This document shows, one piece after another, positions 14,301 through 22,128 of a stretch of DNA of 27,486 bases. The notes beneath the pieces are model-generated. The model made no database searches and was not told where the DNA came from. It saw only the letters and a list, made by a program, of their open reading frames with translations. This DNA comes from a virus, in the IMG/VR virus record IMGVR_UViG_3300021074_000110, positions 1 to 27,486 of that record; one strand, written 5' to 3'. Position 1 is the stretch's first letter; every line of letters begins with the position of its first letter. The translations under genes were made by a program, and so were the position numbers.

Positions 14301-14724
14301 TTACTTCATCTGCTGTGTAGCCAAAGGCTAATAATTGTTTTGTTCCTGCCACTACCTGCGGTAGTTCAAATGGAGTTTTAGCCGCAAAGTCTGATAATTT
14401 CTTTAATAAATCTCCCGCCAATTCTCCTGACCCAAGCATTGTTTCAAAGGCGATTCGGTTCATTTCATAAGTTCCAGTAGTGCTTAAAGCAAACTTACTG
14501 AAGACAAGTCCTGCTGCCCCTAACGCCAAACCTGCTATTGCCGCAAATTGTATGGTTCTATTTGCTAAACTGTCTAAATGTCCAGTAACCTTTGCCGCCA
14601 TAGATGAAGAAGAACCCTGAAGTGTAGACATTGATGTCTGCATTTGAGTCATTCCCTTAGTAAAGTTTCCAGTTCTAAGGTCTATTTCTGCGTAAGCACT
14701 TCCGAGGAAAACAGTATCAGCCAT
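11308..14724 (-). CDS. Tail tape measure protein
   Basis: A 1138-aa protein with AGGAGAG before the ATG. Residues about 75-260 match the tape-measure N-terminal domain (NRIAFETMLGSGELAGDLL, FAAKTPFELPQVVAGTKQLL, QFTLRGIPMLDYLAKTLGV). The middle has several hydrophobic segments (for example around residues 405-440, LGWIALAIGAVIATIVG), used in membrane passage of DNA. Long coiled-coil stretches with repeats follow (AIANATKQRDDTIKAANE is near a copy of IKNSIVQRDSTIKAANE). The C-terminal third is Gly/Asn-rich. It sets tail length, implying about 170 nm, and is assembled with the two chaperones upstream. Confidence 0.95.
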   Translation of the reverse strand: MADTVFLGSAYAEIDLRTGNFTKGMTQMQTSMSTLQGSSSSMAAKVTGHLDSLANRTIQFAAIAGLALGAAGLVFSKFALSTTGTYEMNRIAFETMLGSGELAGDLLKKLSDFAAKTPFELPQVVAGTKQLLAFGYTADEVIPMMRKMGDVAAALNIPIGDMAYLFGTLKTQGRAYTRDILQFTLRGIPMLDYLAKTLGVTKQAASEMVSAGKIGYAEVEKALDSMTEAGSKFGGLMDAQSKTLPGILSNIKDNITRVILAMMGMDLTGEIKPNSAYDQIKDAAMGLLQYLDTNREAIAKVLQGWVLAFINVAQWLAELVRKFMELPPAMKTFIADVAKVTLGLIALNVVLDKMGIYLLLTNIKSVGSFLGGLGGKLKNLRLEFLALIEILGSSGGAVALLGDFGIALAEIGSGGVLAGLGWIALAIGAVIATIVGMYFAWKDNLGGIRNLVNDAAQGIIDAWGGLVAVFNQAYKELDATFVSIGGISGALSVLGSLLKFVAEALGVGAWLMVVLTMKEVEWAIKLITVAVQVLIEVFKILFGPLADSMKRWGDLFKGYSDGMNGTSEKATKSFEDMAGKSVASTLKLSEGVQKTLYELQDNCKFITKDIADGMVAEIEKMKGNAIAVFQKNNDEAIAKLKYLRDVTKVITAEQYDSMAKKANDKLDEQKKKQDEVAKAIEDRITVLKDKGITVTQEMRTSIVKQINDMAVEVVRIQTDGNINQTLILEKLKASSGRITLEMASEAIKNSIVQRDSTIKAANEQYDTTIKNIIYSRDVSKTMTAEQAATAIANATKQRDDTIKAANEMSAGVVKEVQGMGDNVKADIDLKNGQILSGWQKFGRDAAEFWKLLGAIIQDVMNGDWAKLGKDIVALFNYGMASEKQNTINTATTCAIDAKGGLVSENVNAIIGGKEMVTNFNSGMLPAKEVVKATTCSISDTALSGLKKNNPLAFGEGSWFSNQFGGGIGAGKGTVSANANAVGDSVSAANKHSGSAWTWGNNFDINFGAGLNAGLKYIDDPINQMCLILQRPHQSYNPLLPAMNWGKNLITNYAKGIKNAMPLLEREMSMMTGVLQAGGVSINPNSPNFDQSITNTNLSVNVGMYGGTEIEKRKMATEIFNAMDDVLIAKGKDPILGGV

Positions 14725-14734
14725 TTATTCTCTC

Positions 14735-15109
14735 CTATTTATTGTTCAAAACCACCCCAGTTCCACCCAGTGCTGCTAAAACATCAACTAAATTAGGCAA
14801 TTCTGAAGTTTTCTTTTCTTTTGTTTTGCCTAGCAGAATGGGTTTATAGGGTTGTTGCTTTATCTTTGCTCCCATAGAACGAGATACATTGTTTATTGTT
14901 TCGTGTAGTGCGTTTATATTAAGTAACAAAAAATCTTTATCTAATAGTTCGCTTCTCGTTGCTAGTGCCATATCCAGAGAAAATGCCTCTGCTGCATCAG
15001 AGATACCCAGATATTCTGACGGTTTCTGTCCTGGATATCTCTTACAAACCAAATCCACTAATAACGCTTCCTCACTATTTACGAAAGGTGGCAAGGTCTG
15101 ATTGACCAC
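14735..15109 (-). CDS. Tail assembly chaperone, second frame
   Basis: A 124-aa frame lying between the first chaperone and the tape measure, overlapping the former by 35 nt in the +1 frame. It begins VVNQTLPPFVNSEEALLVD from a GTG with GGAG about 9 nt upstream. It includes RYPGQKPSEYLGI, typical of the second part of G/GT-like pairs in Gram-positive phages. In many phages this part is made only as a frameshift fusion with the first. An independent start is possible here because a usable site exists. The pair coats the tape measure during tail assembly. Confidence 0.75.
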   Translation of the reverse strand: MVNQTLPPFVNSEEALLVDLVCKRYPGQKPSEYLGISDAAEAFSLDMALATRSELLDKDFLLLNINALHETINNVSRSMGAKIKQQPYKPILLGKTKEKKTSELPNLVDVLAALGGTGVVLNNK

Positions 15110-15506
15110 TACCCCCTACTCCATTAATAAATGAAAAAATAAAGTTCTTATCTTCTTCAGATAAGTCCTCTATTGATATTTCTCCTTTATTATAGTCAGG
15201 CTCGTCCTTAATAGTTGGTTCTACTACAGAGATAATAATCATTTTATCTATGAACTCTATGCTTTTTGAGAAGTCTGGCTTTATTTCCTTGTCTTCTCCT
15301 ATTCCCGCTTGTGAATAGACGGCATTTAAGAGTTCCGCTGGAATTGCTTTTTCTTTTAATAATCTTGCTAATTGTGGTTTCTTAACCTTGATTACTAAAC
15401 CACTTGGCAATTCAAGTAACCGTGGTTTATTTCTTTCGTCTGCCTTTTTCTTAAAGTCTGAGGCAGAGGAGATTTGGGGTTCTGGCTTGACTTCCCTACT
15501 ATCCAT
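15075..15506 (-). CDS. Tail assembly chaperone, first frame
   Basis: A 143-aa product with GGAGAG before the ATG. It has a charged N-terminus (MDSREVKPEPQISSASDFKK), a core LLELPSGLVIKVKKPQLARLL and an acidic end (ISIEDLSEEDKNFIFSF). LPSGLxxxVKxP is common in tail chaperones. It sits between the major tail protein and the tape measure, the standard place for this function. The overlap with the next frame suggests a programmed shift, with CTT GCC ACC TTT CGT near the stop as one place to examine. Confidence 0.78.
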   Translation of the reverse strand: MDSREVKPEPQISSASDFKKKADERNKPRLLELPSGLVIKVKKPQLARLLKEKAIPAELLNAVYSQAGIGEDKEIKPDFSKSIEFIDKMIIISVVEPTIKDEPDYNKGEISIEDLSEEDKNFIFSFINGVGGSGQSDLATFRK

Positions 15507-15528
15507 ATTATTCTCTCCTTCTAGTTAA

Positions 15529-16062
15529 TTAGATGTAGAAACTAAGAGTTGCTACTCTGGCTGGTGAAAGTGGTGTTGAACCATTTATTTCAAGAGCTGT
15601 TGGGATTGCAACGCCTTCTAGTTCCATTGTCAATTCTTGTTCGTTTGCTTGAGATATTTTAGTACTCTTAATTTGTACTTTATGCCATATCTTTTTAACC
15701 GTAACTGCTGTTCCGTCTGAGTTCTTGGCTGTAGTAAATGCCTGAACCTCAATATAAGGTGGGCTTTGCTCAGATGTTGTCCCCATAGGAACCTCGCCAC
15801 CTGAAGCAGATGACGAATAAGTGTTGCCTGTAATCGCTTGGATAACATCAAAAGAAACTGCGTTTGCTTTGATAGAAATGGTTTCTTTTTGACCTGAAAC
15901 AAAAGTTCCTAAAATTACATCATCACCTTTAATTTCTGTTTCAGAAATTTCTGGTGAACCTTCTGCGGTTACTATACCTTTAATATCGTAGGTCGTTCCC
16001 GCAAGAACTTTTATCTTTGCGTCAGAGAGTCCAGCACCGAATACGCTTGGTAGTAATGCCAT
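15529..16062 (-). CDS. Major tail protein
   Basis: A 177-aa protein with AAGGAGG before the ATG. It begins MALLPSVFGAGLSDAKIKV and is beta-rich throughout (IKGDDVILGTFVSGQKETIS, EQELTMELEGVAIPTAL). Order and size fit the tube subunit: neck genes upstream, chaperones and tape measure downstream. It polymerises into the tail tube around the tape measure. Confidence 0.82.
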   Translation of the reverse strand: MALLPSVFGAGLSDAKIKVLAGTTYDIKGIVTAEGSPEISETEIKGDDVILGTFVSGQKETISIKANAVSFDVIQAITGNTYSSSASGGEVPMGTTSEQSPPYIEVQAFTTAKNSDGTAVTVKKIWHKVQIKSTKISQANEQELTMELEGVAIPTALEINGSTPLSPARVATLSFYI

Positions 16063-16123
16063 TACTGACCTCCTTCTTTAGTTAATGTTCTATATCTTTT
16101 TCCTGTTTAAGACATCACAAAAC

Positions 16124-16145
16124 TTGTAGCGTCCTACTGCTACAA
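16124..16145 (-). terminator. Hairpin in the 120-bp gap before the major tail gene
   Basis: A perfect 7-bp stem (TTGTAGC / GCTACAA) with an 8-nt loop, followed on the minus strand by GTTTTGTG. It lies in the only sizeable gap among the morphogenesis genes, which also has a small GCC-GAAA-GGC hairpin (about 16165-16175). It could be a partial terminator or an mRNA processing/stability element that sets the high level needed for the tube protein. Confidence 0.4.
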
Positions 16146-16182
16146 TATTCCGTCTCCTTGACTGCCTTTCGGCTTGTATCTT

Positions 16183-16617
16183 CTATAAACTGGAAACTTG
16201 ATACCTTAATTCACGATAGTTCAGCTTTATACCTTCATCTTCTGATTCTGCTAAACTACTCTCATATTTTACCATAACATTGACCCCTTCCGCAAGGGTT
16301 AACCGCTTTTTGTCAAGCAATTCATTCACTCTAATTGCTATTTTCCTGATTTCCTCAAAACCCTTATCTCTGCTATTGTAAATTCTAATCTGATAATATT
16401 CTTCGTGTAAATATGTCCCGACCTTACTATCTGAAGCTATTTTTATTGATATAAATGGGGTTTTTGTTTTCCCCGTAGCGTTTGCCCCTGGAATTATACT
16501 GTTAGCCCGACTCTCTGACCCCGTAGGATTAGAAAATGGCTTATTCAGCCCCAAGAGAGCTAATAATGTACTATCTGTACTTAATATTCTAAATATTGCT
16601 TTTTTTGTATCATTCAT
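16183..16617 (-). CDS. Tail completion/terminator-like protein
   Basis: A 144-aa protein from ATG 16617, overlapping the previous stop as ATGA; a GTG two codons earlier is rejected. It begins MNDTKKAIFRILSTDSTLLALLG, followed by FISIKIASDS, and YQIRIYNSRDKGFEEIRKIAIRVNELL, the pattern of tail terminator proteins that cap the tail and join it to the head. It is last of the neck genes before the tube gene, as expected. Confidence 0.75.
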   Translation of the reverse strand: MNDTKKAIFRILSTDSTLLALLGLNKPFSNPTGSESRANSIIPGANATGKTKTPFISIKIASDSKVGTYLHEEYYQIRIYNSRDKGFEEIRKIAIRVNELLDKKRLTLAEGVNVMVKYESSLAESEDEGIKLNYRELRYQVSSL

Positions 16618-16952
16618 ACCCACGCCCTAACCATATATTTTTTTAATAAGTTGTTGCTTGTTGTTTTCCACACTGGAACGATAATTTGGTATTTAGTGTT
16701 ATTACAAAGTTCAAGAAACACTCCGTAAGACATCTCTGTTGTCATATAGCCTTTAACATTACCAACCCCTATATCAGTAGTTCCCTTGAGACCCTTCCTT
16801 GCTCTACCCGTAATGTCATTCCAGGGAGCTCCATCATACATATTTGTCTGAGCATCTCCCATAGCATCATTCATCCCCCTAGCTATGGCTTTCTTTTCGG
16901 TAGTTTCCCAAGTGGTCATATTTTTACTAATTCTATCTAAACCGACTATCAT
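16614..16952 (-). CDS. Neck protein, HK97 gp10-like
   Basis: A 112-aa protein overlapping both neighbours by 4 nt. It starts MIVGLDRISKNMTTWETTEK and contains NMYDGAPWNDITGRARKGL and YGVFLELCNNTKYQIIVPVW, both typical of the gp10-like family at the head-tail joint (WxDxTGxAR and the YxxxLE motif). The C-terminus is short and basic. The role is head-tail joining or tail completion. Confidence 0.85.
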   Translation of the reverse strand: MIVGLDRISKNMTTWETTEKKAIARGMNDAMGDAQTNMYDGAPWNDITGRARKGLKGTTDIGVGNVKGYMTTEMSYGVFLELCNNTKYQIIVPVWKTTSNNLLKKYMVRAWV

Positions 16953-17275
16953 ATTCTTACTACCGTTATTATTACGCTATCGTTTTCTATGTCGTTGTCT
17001 ATTTTTGTTACAGAGAAGTCCCCGACAGAGCCACTCAGGATGTCCTGAGGCACAACAAATTGACTGTTAGATACTATCTCTATCTTATCTCCTAAGTCCG
17101 AAATAGACCCGTCTATCGTCCCTATAAACACTAATCCACCATCAGTTGTAAATCCATCATTTGTCGTATTCCGATAAACCTCAAAGGAATTTAAATTAGA
17201 AGTAACCATATCTATTACGGATTTGTTCTCCTCTACGATTCTATCTCTCCAGCTGTCTAATCTTGATGGGTGCAT
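16949..17275 (-). CDS. Head closure protein
   Basis: A 108-aa protein, ATG overlapping the previous stop (TAATG) and stop overlapping the next start (ATGA). It begins MHPSRLDSWRDRIVEENKSV and is beta-rich later (GGLVFIGTIDGSISDLGDKI, SVIITVVRI). Size and order fit a head-closure (stopper) protein. The assignment comes mostly from position between the connector and the gp10-like protein. Confidence 0.65.
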   Translation of the reverse strand: MHPSRLDSWRDRIVEENKSVIDMVTSNLNSFEVYRNTTNDGFTTDGGLVFIGTIDGSISDLGDKIEIVSNSQFVVPQDILSGSVGDFSVTKIDNDIENDSVIITVVRI

Positions 17276-17811
17276 TAGTTTATTGAATCATCTCTTGTTA
17301 AATCAATCACTTCCGTAGTTGTTGGAGTGAACGGGTAATCAGTAACAACTCTCTCTGCGATTATAGTTGCGTTTGATTTAAGCTTTAAGATACTTCGCAT
17401 CTCCTTTAATTTAGCAAATATTGTTGTATTGTCTATTGACGAATCCCCTGCTTTATAGTTTGATAACTTAGCTGAGTCTAGTAATAAAACATCTATTGCC
17501 TCAACTAAGGCTTGGTCTAGACCATATTCTGCTATTAAGGCATTAGCTTCAACATCCGTAAATGCGGCATATTCAAATCTAACCCTAACAACAACCTGAT
17601 ATGCTGGAGCTACTGTAAAAAATATAGTCCCAGAAACATTATCTATCGTGTAGCCAGTTGTTTGTAGGACTCCATTAAGCCAGACCTCAGAGCTATTAAC
17701 CCCGACCTTAGCCAAAGAGAAGCTCGTTACTATCCCGTCTCCCGTATAGACCACTTCATTTGTTTTGAGTTGGTCTGATAATCTAAATCTAAGCTTTTCT
17801 AAATCTGTCAT
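17275..17811 (-). CDS. Head-tail connector (gp6-like) with an added beta segment
   Basis: A 178-aa protein with GGAGG before the ATG. It has MTDLEKLRFRLSDQLKTNEV, then a beta segment (VWLNGVLQTTGYTIDNVSGT, TVAPAYQVVVRVRFEY), then a helical part typical of connectors (TDVEANALIAEYG, ALVEAIDVLLLDSAKL, FAKLKEMRSILKLKSN). The beta segment resembles those seen in phage structural fibres. It links the portal ring to the neck. Confidence 0.72.
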   Translation of the reverse strand: MTDLEKLRFRLSDQLKTNEVVYTGDGIVTSFSLAKVGVNSSEVWLNGVLQTTGYTIDNVSGTIFFTVAPAYQVVVRVRFEYAAFTDVEANALIAEYGLDQALVEAIDVLLLDSAKLSNYKAGDSSIDNTTIFAKLKEMRSILKLKSNATIIAERVVTDYPFTPTTTEVIDLTRDDSIN

Positions 17812-18021
17812 TTATCTGCCTCCTGGCATCTTGAGATAAAGAACCTTCCCAGACTTTGATTTCAATCTGTAAGTTCCTTTCATTTTGCCTCGTTTCATTC
17901 TTTTGAGTTTAACGGGCTTATTTCCAGCAGCACCCTTAGATTTTCTTCCAGAACGACCCTTAACGCCATACTCAGTGATGACTTGTTCATTCAACTGACC
18001 TGTTTCTTTTAAAATTTCCAT
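17812..18021 (-). CDS. Small basic protein, 69 aa
   Basis: Starts MEILKETGQLNEQVITEYGV, then a strongly basic region (GRSGRKSKGAAGNKP, KRMKRGKMKGTYRLKSK). AAGGAG precedes the ATG. It is the first gene after the extended -10 promoter at 18040-18068 and directly before the connector. It might be a minor head protein that touches DNA; I do not recognise a family. Confidence 0.7.
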   Translation of the reverse strand: MEILKETGQLNEQVITEYGVKGRSGRKSKGAAGNKPVKLKRMKRGKMKGTYRLKSKSGKVLYLKMPGGR

Positions 18022-18039
18022 AAAATTCTCCTTTCCTTT

Positions 18040-18068
18040 ATTATAGCACTTTTAGGACTTTCTTTTAA
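18040..18068 (-). promoter_or_regulatory. Extended -10 promoter for the neck and tail genes
   Basis: On the minus strand TTAAAA (18068-18063), a 17-bp spacer and TATAAT (18045-18040), with TGC directly before TATAAT (extended -10). It overlaps the last codons of the Ser-repeat gene and would start transcripts about 10-12 nt before the Shine-Dalgarno of the 69-aa gene. It could keep morphogenesis genes expressed whatever happens in the long repeat gene. Confidence 0.6.
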
Positions 18069-21000
18069 GTCGTTTAAAGAAACTCCCTAATAGGGTTATT
18101 TTAATTGTTCCAGCACTAGGACTGGCACTTATACTTGAAGATGGGCTTACACTAGGACTTAAAGAAGCACTAGATGAAGCTGAGGCACTTTCACTCCTGC
18201 TCGGACTCTGACTGGTGCTGATTGACGGAGAAACTGAAGGAGAAACGCTAGGAGAGACCGAAGGACTAACAGAAGCTGAAGATGATGGAGATACAGAAAC
18301 CGAGCTAGAGGCACTCCTACTTGGACTTACAGAAGGACTGACCGAAGCTGAAGAACTAGCACTCCTACTAGGACTGACAGAAGGCGATACAGATGGAGAA
18401 ACAGAAGGAGATGCAGAAGGTGAGCTAGAAATTGACGCAGAGATACTAGATGACTCACTTATGCTGGCAGAAGGAGATAAACTAGGCGAAACACTAGGAC
18501 TGACACTAGGACTGACACTAGGAGACACGCTAGGGCTTACGGAGACACTGCTAGAGGGGCTTTCTGACGGAGAGACACTAGAACTACTACTTGGGCTAAT
18601 TGAAGGGCTTACAGACGCACTGAGAGAGCTTGAGGAACTTTCGCTCAAACTAGGACTAACCGAAGGAGAAACTGACGCACTGCTAGACTCTGAGCTAGAC
18701 TCAGAAGCCGAAGCACTAGAGCTTTCTGACACTGAAGGACTGATAGACGGGCTGATACTTGGTGAAACTGAGGGTGAAACTGATTCACTTTGGCTTTCAC
18801 TGGAAGATTCTGATATTGAGGCTGAAGCCGAAGAACTTTCACTTAAACTTTCTGATAATGAAGCACTCAAAGACTCCGAGCTACTCTCTGACACGCTAGG
18901 AGAGACAGAAGGGCTAACACTTTCAGAATAACTGGCTGATGGACTGACGCTTTCTGAATAACTAGCACTCGCACTAGATGATTCCGACAAAGATTCACTC
19001 AAGCTGGGACTAATAGATGGTGACGAGGACTCAGAAGAACTTTCTGAGATAGACGCAGAGCCACTAGAACTTTCGCTTGATGATTCTGAACTGCTTTCTG
19101 ACACCGAAGGACTAATACTCGGAGAAACTGAAGGGCTGATTGACGGACTGACGCTTTCACTTATAGAGGCAGAGTCACTAGAGCTTTCGCTACTACTTGG
19201 GCTAGAACTAGGACTTATCGATGGAGAAATAGAAGCACTTGAAGACTCAGAACTAGATTCTGAGCTAGATTCTGAAGCACTCTCACTACTCGACTCTGAA
19301 CTAGATGGACTAACTGATGGAGAGGTAGAGGAAGATGAAGACTCACTACTAGATTCACTGATTGAGGCTGAAGGAGAAACTGAAGCAGATGATGACTCGG
19401 AAGAACTCTCAGAACTAGATTCTGATGCCGACTCACTACTTGATTCACTTATAGAAGCTGAATCACTTTGGCTTTCTGAACTTGAAGGACTGGAACTCTC
19501 TGAATAACTCGCAGAAGGACTTTGTGATTCTGAAACTGACGCACTTGAACTTTCACTGCTAGATTCTGAAGCAGACTCAGAATAACTAGCTGAAGCACTT
19601 GATGATTCACTACTTGACTCACTGCTAGAGGCTGAAGCACTATCGGATTGACTAGGACTAACCGAGGGACTAACTGATGGAGATAAGGAAGCAGAGGAGG
19701 ACTCTGAACTTGATTCTGAAGTAGACTCAGAGACACTCGGAGAATATGAAGCCGATTCAGAGGATGATTCACTCGATGAAGGGCTGATACTTGGAGAGTA
19801 TGAAGCACTCTCAGACAATGAAGGTGAAACCGAAGGAGAGACTGACTCCGAACTAGACTCTGAGCTTGATTCACTAATAGAAGCTGAAGCTGATTGACTC
19901 TCTGAAACTGACGGGCTAACAGAAGGTGAAACTGATTCTGAAGCACTCTCTGACGAGCTTTCACTACTACTCTCAGATGAACTTTCAGAAACACTTGGTG
20001 AAACTGAGGGACTGATTGAGGCTGACGAGGATTCACTGCTACTTTCAGAGATTGAAGCCGACTCTGAACTTGATTCGCTTAATGAGGGACTGGAACTTTC
20101 ACTAATAGAGGCTGACTCAGAAACGCTTTCGCTAGATGACGGACTCGCTGATTCAGACGAAGATACCGAAGAACTTTCTGATATTGAGGCACTTTCACTG
20201 CTAGATTCGCTTCGGCTTTCACTGGAAGATTCAGAGACACTAGGTGAAACAGATGGTGAATAACTTGAACTAGGACTTTGACTATCTGAAGAACTAGGAG
20301 AGGCTGAAGCACTGCTAGACTCACTAGCTGATTCAGAACTTGACTCACTAGGACTAACTGACGAACTTTCACTTATGCTCGCAGATGGAGAAACAGAAAT
20401 GCTACTTGAAGGGCTGATACTTGGGCTAACGCTTGGTGATAAGGAAGCAGACGAGCTTTCAGATATTGACGCACTTGCTGATTGAGAAACGCTAGAACTT
20501 GGCGATTTAGATGGGCTAACGCTAGGACTCCCTGAAGGGCTTGAACTAGCCGAAACAGAAGCACTAGGGCTTAATGATGGGCTGACTGACGGGCTTTTAC
20601 TAGCAGATGAGCTGGCTGAACTTGAGACTGAGCTAGAAGCCGATATAGAAGCTGAACCACTAGAGCTAGGTGAACTTGAGGGTGATTTAGAGTTACTGCT
20701 ACTTGGAGAACTACTAGGACTGATAGAAGGAGAATAACTAGCAGAGGCACTACTTGAGACAGAACTTGAAGGGCTTTTTGATGGTGAAACTGAGGGACTA
20801 GCTGAAGGAGATATGGAAGGAGAATAACTGGCACTGGCACTCATAGAAGGAGAACTACTAGGACTCTTAGAGGGTGAGACGCTCGGAGATACGGAAGGAC
20901 TAATACTAGGCGAGTAACTACTTGAGGGAGAACTAGACGGACTAGAACTAATAGAAGCAGAAACGCTACTAGACGGAGAACTGGAAGGACTTATACTTGG

Positions 21001-22119
21001 AGAATATGAAGCAGACGGAGAAGATGATACAGAGTTAGACGGACTGCGTGAAGCCGAACTTGAAGGAGAACTACTAGGGCTGATACTTGGCGAATAGCTA
21101 GATGACGGACTACTACTTATTGAAGCACTTGGACTTTGCGAAGGACTCAAGCTCGGAGATATTGACGAACTCACGCTAGGGCTGTACGAAGATGATGGGG
21201 ATGATGAGATACTAGCTGAGGCCGAAGAACTCGCACTCAAACTAGGGCTAGAACTAGGACTCGCACTGGCTGAAATCGAGGCTGAAGGCGATTGACTAGG
21301 AGAAGCTGATGGAGACAACGAGACACTACTTGAAGCACTTATAGAAGCTGACGCTGAGCTAGAGGCTGAAGAACTGGCACTAGATGAAGGGGATTTACTC
21401 GGACTTTGAGACGGACTAATAGAAGGAGAATAACTGGCACTGGCACTCGATGAGACAGAGCTAGACGGGCTAACACTCGAACTGGAACTTGGAGATACGG
21501 AAGGACTAATACTAGGCGAGTAACTACTTGAGGGAGAACTAGACGGACTCTGAGATGGAGAGACTGAAGGACTAAATGAAGGACTATATGAGGCACTTGC
21601 AGAGCTTGATGGAGACTTGCTCGGGCTGACGCTAGGGCTGACTGAGGGCGAAGCACTAGGACTCTTTGACGGAGAATAAGACGCTGACGCTGAAGATGAC
21701 GGAGATATAGATGGAGAATAGGAAGCTGAGGCTGAAGAACTAGGACTCCTTGAAGCCGAAGAAGAAGCACTAATAGAGGCACTAGGGCTTGAACTTGGGC
21801 TTTTGGAGGCAGAGCGAGATGGAGATGATGAAGGACTTACAGAGGGGCTGTATGAAGCTGAGGGACTTCTTGAGGCAGAACTTGAAGCTGAACTTGAGAC
21901 TGAAGATGATGGAGACTTTGAAGGAGAGACTGAGGGCGAGTAAGAGGCACTGGGAGAACTTGAAGGAGAGTTAGACGGAGATTTAGAGGGACTAGAAGAA
22001 GGACTTACAGAGGGAGAGACTGAGGGTGATTCACTTTCATACCCATCAAGAACAATCTTACTATTTTCTTCTTGTAGTAAGTATCCTGCATCTTCTTTTT
22101 GTAAAAAACTATAAGCCAT
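18052..22119 (-). CDS. Giant serine-dipeptide-repeat protein, 1355 aa
   Basis: Residues 1-29 form a unique head (MAYSFLQKEDAGYLL, IVLDGYES). About 1300 residues follow in which nearly every second residue is Ser (S-P, S-S, S-A, S-V, S-I, S-K, S-E). The tail is AGTIKITLLGSFFKRLKRKS. Three zones are visible. About 30-550 alternates with P, Y and some K/R and has no Glu. About 555-1220 is rich in SES units and acidic. About 1220-1330 is SPSVSPS with a few Arg. Such a chain is expected to be extended and disordered and is an obvious substrate for O-glycosylation; the GT module lies directly upstream. It probably forms a long fibre or coat on the particle. It has exact internal DNA repeats. No signal peptide is seen. 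Confidence 0.85.
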   Translation of the reverse strand: MAYSFLQKEDAGYLLQEENSKIVLDGYESESPSVSPSVSPSSSPSKSPSNSPSSSPSASYSPSVSPSKSPSSSVSSSASSSASRSPSASYSPSVSPSSSPSRSASKSPSSSPSASISASSSASRSPSSSASASYSPSISPSSSASASYSPSKSPSASPSVSPSVSPSKSPSSSASASYSPSFSPSVSPSQSPSSSPSSSYSPSISPSVSPSSSSSVSPSSSVSSSASASYSPSISPSQSPSKSPSSSASSSASSSASASISASSSVSLSPSASPSQSPSASISASASPSSSPSLSASSSASASISSSPSSSYSPSVSSSISPSLSPSQSPSASISSSPSSSYSPSISPSSSPSSSASRSPSNSVSSSPSASYSPSISPSSSPSSSVSASISSSPSSSPSSSYSPSISPSVSPSVSPSKSPSSSPSMSASASYSPSISPSASPSVSPSKSPSSSVSSSASASYSPSISPSSSPSSSNSKSPSSSPSSSGSASISASSSVSSSASSSASKSPSVSPSLSPSASVSASSSPSGSPSVSPSKSPSSSVSQSASASISESSSASLSPSVSPSISPSSSISVSPSASISESSSVSPSESSSESASESSSASASPSSSDSQSPSSSYSPSVSPSVSESSSESRSESSSESASISESSSVSSSESASPSSSESVSESASISESSSPSLSESSSESASISESSSESSSASISPSVSPSVSESSSESSSESSSESASESVSPSVSPSVSESQSASASISESSSESSSESVSPSVSPSLSESASYSPSISPSSSESSSESASYSPSVSESTSESSSESSSASLSPSVSPSVSPSQSDSASASSSESSSESSSASASYSESASESSSESSSASVSESQSPSASYSESSSPSSSESQSDSASISESSSESASESSSESSSESSSASVSPSASISESSSESSSSSTSPSVSPSSSESSSESASESSSESSSESSSASISPSISPSSSPSSSESSSDSASISESVSPSISPSVSPSISPSVSESSSESSSESSSGSASISESSSESSSPSISPSLSESLSESSSASASYSESVSPSASYSESVSPSVSPSVSESSSESLSASLSESLSESSSASASISESSSESQSESVSPSVSPSISPSISPSVSESSSASASESSSESSSASVSPSVSPSLSESSSSSLSASVSPSISPSSSSSVSPSESPSSSVSVSPSVSPSVSPSVSPSVSPSLSPSASISESSSISASISSSPSASPSVSPSVSPSVSPSRSASSSASVSPSVSPSRSASSSVSVSPSSSASVSPSVSPSVSPSVSPSISTSQSPSRSESASASSSASLSPSVSPSSSISASPSAGTIKITLLGSFFKRLKRKS
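20885..20943. repeat. 59-bp direct repeat, copy 1, in the Ser-repeat gene
   Basis: Identical over 59 bases to 21491-21549. The copies are 606 bp apart, a multiple of six, so the Ser-X register is kept. A second shorter identical block lies 606 bp apart just beside it (about 20817-20842 and 21423-21448), with a diverged 44-bp stretch between the blocks. Confidence 0.95.
21491..21549. repeat. 59-bp direct repeat, copy 2, in the Ser-repeat gene
   Basis: Partner of the repeat at 20885-20943. Recombination between them would remove 606 bp in frame. Confidence 0.95.
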
Positions 22120-22128
22120 TTAATCCCT

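Noticed and set aside
18215-18931. A 238-codon plus-strand ORF (rich in L, E, T, G) opposite the Ser-repeat gene
   Set aside because: It is the complementary reading of Ser-X codons, which lack stops on the other strand; it has no ribosome site, and similar shadows occur all along the repeat and opposite the second Ser-Pro block at 9474-9887.
18052-22119. CRISPR array or non-coding satellite reading of the repeats
   Set aside because: The period is 6 nt and follows the Ser-X codon pattern in one uninterrupted frame; there are no constant repeats with regular spacers.
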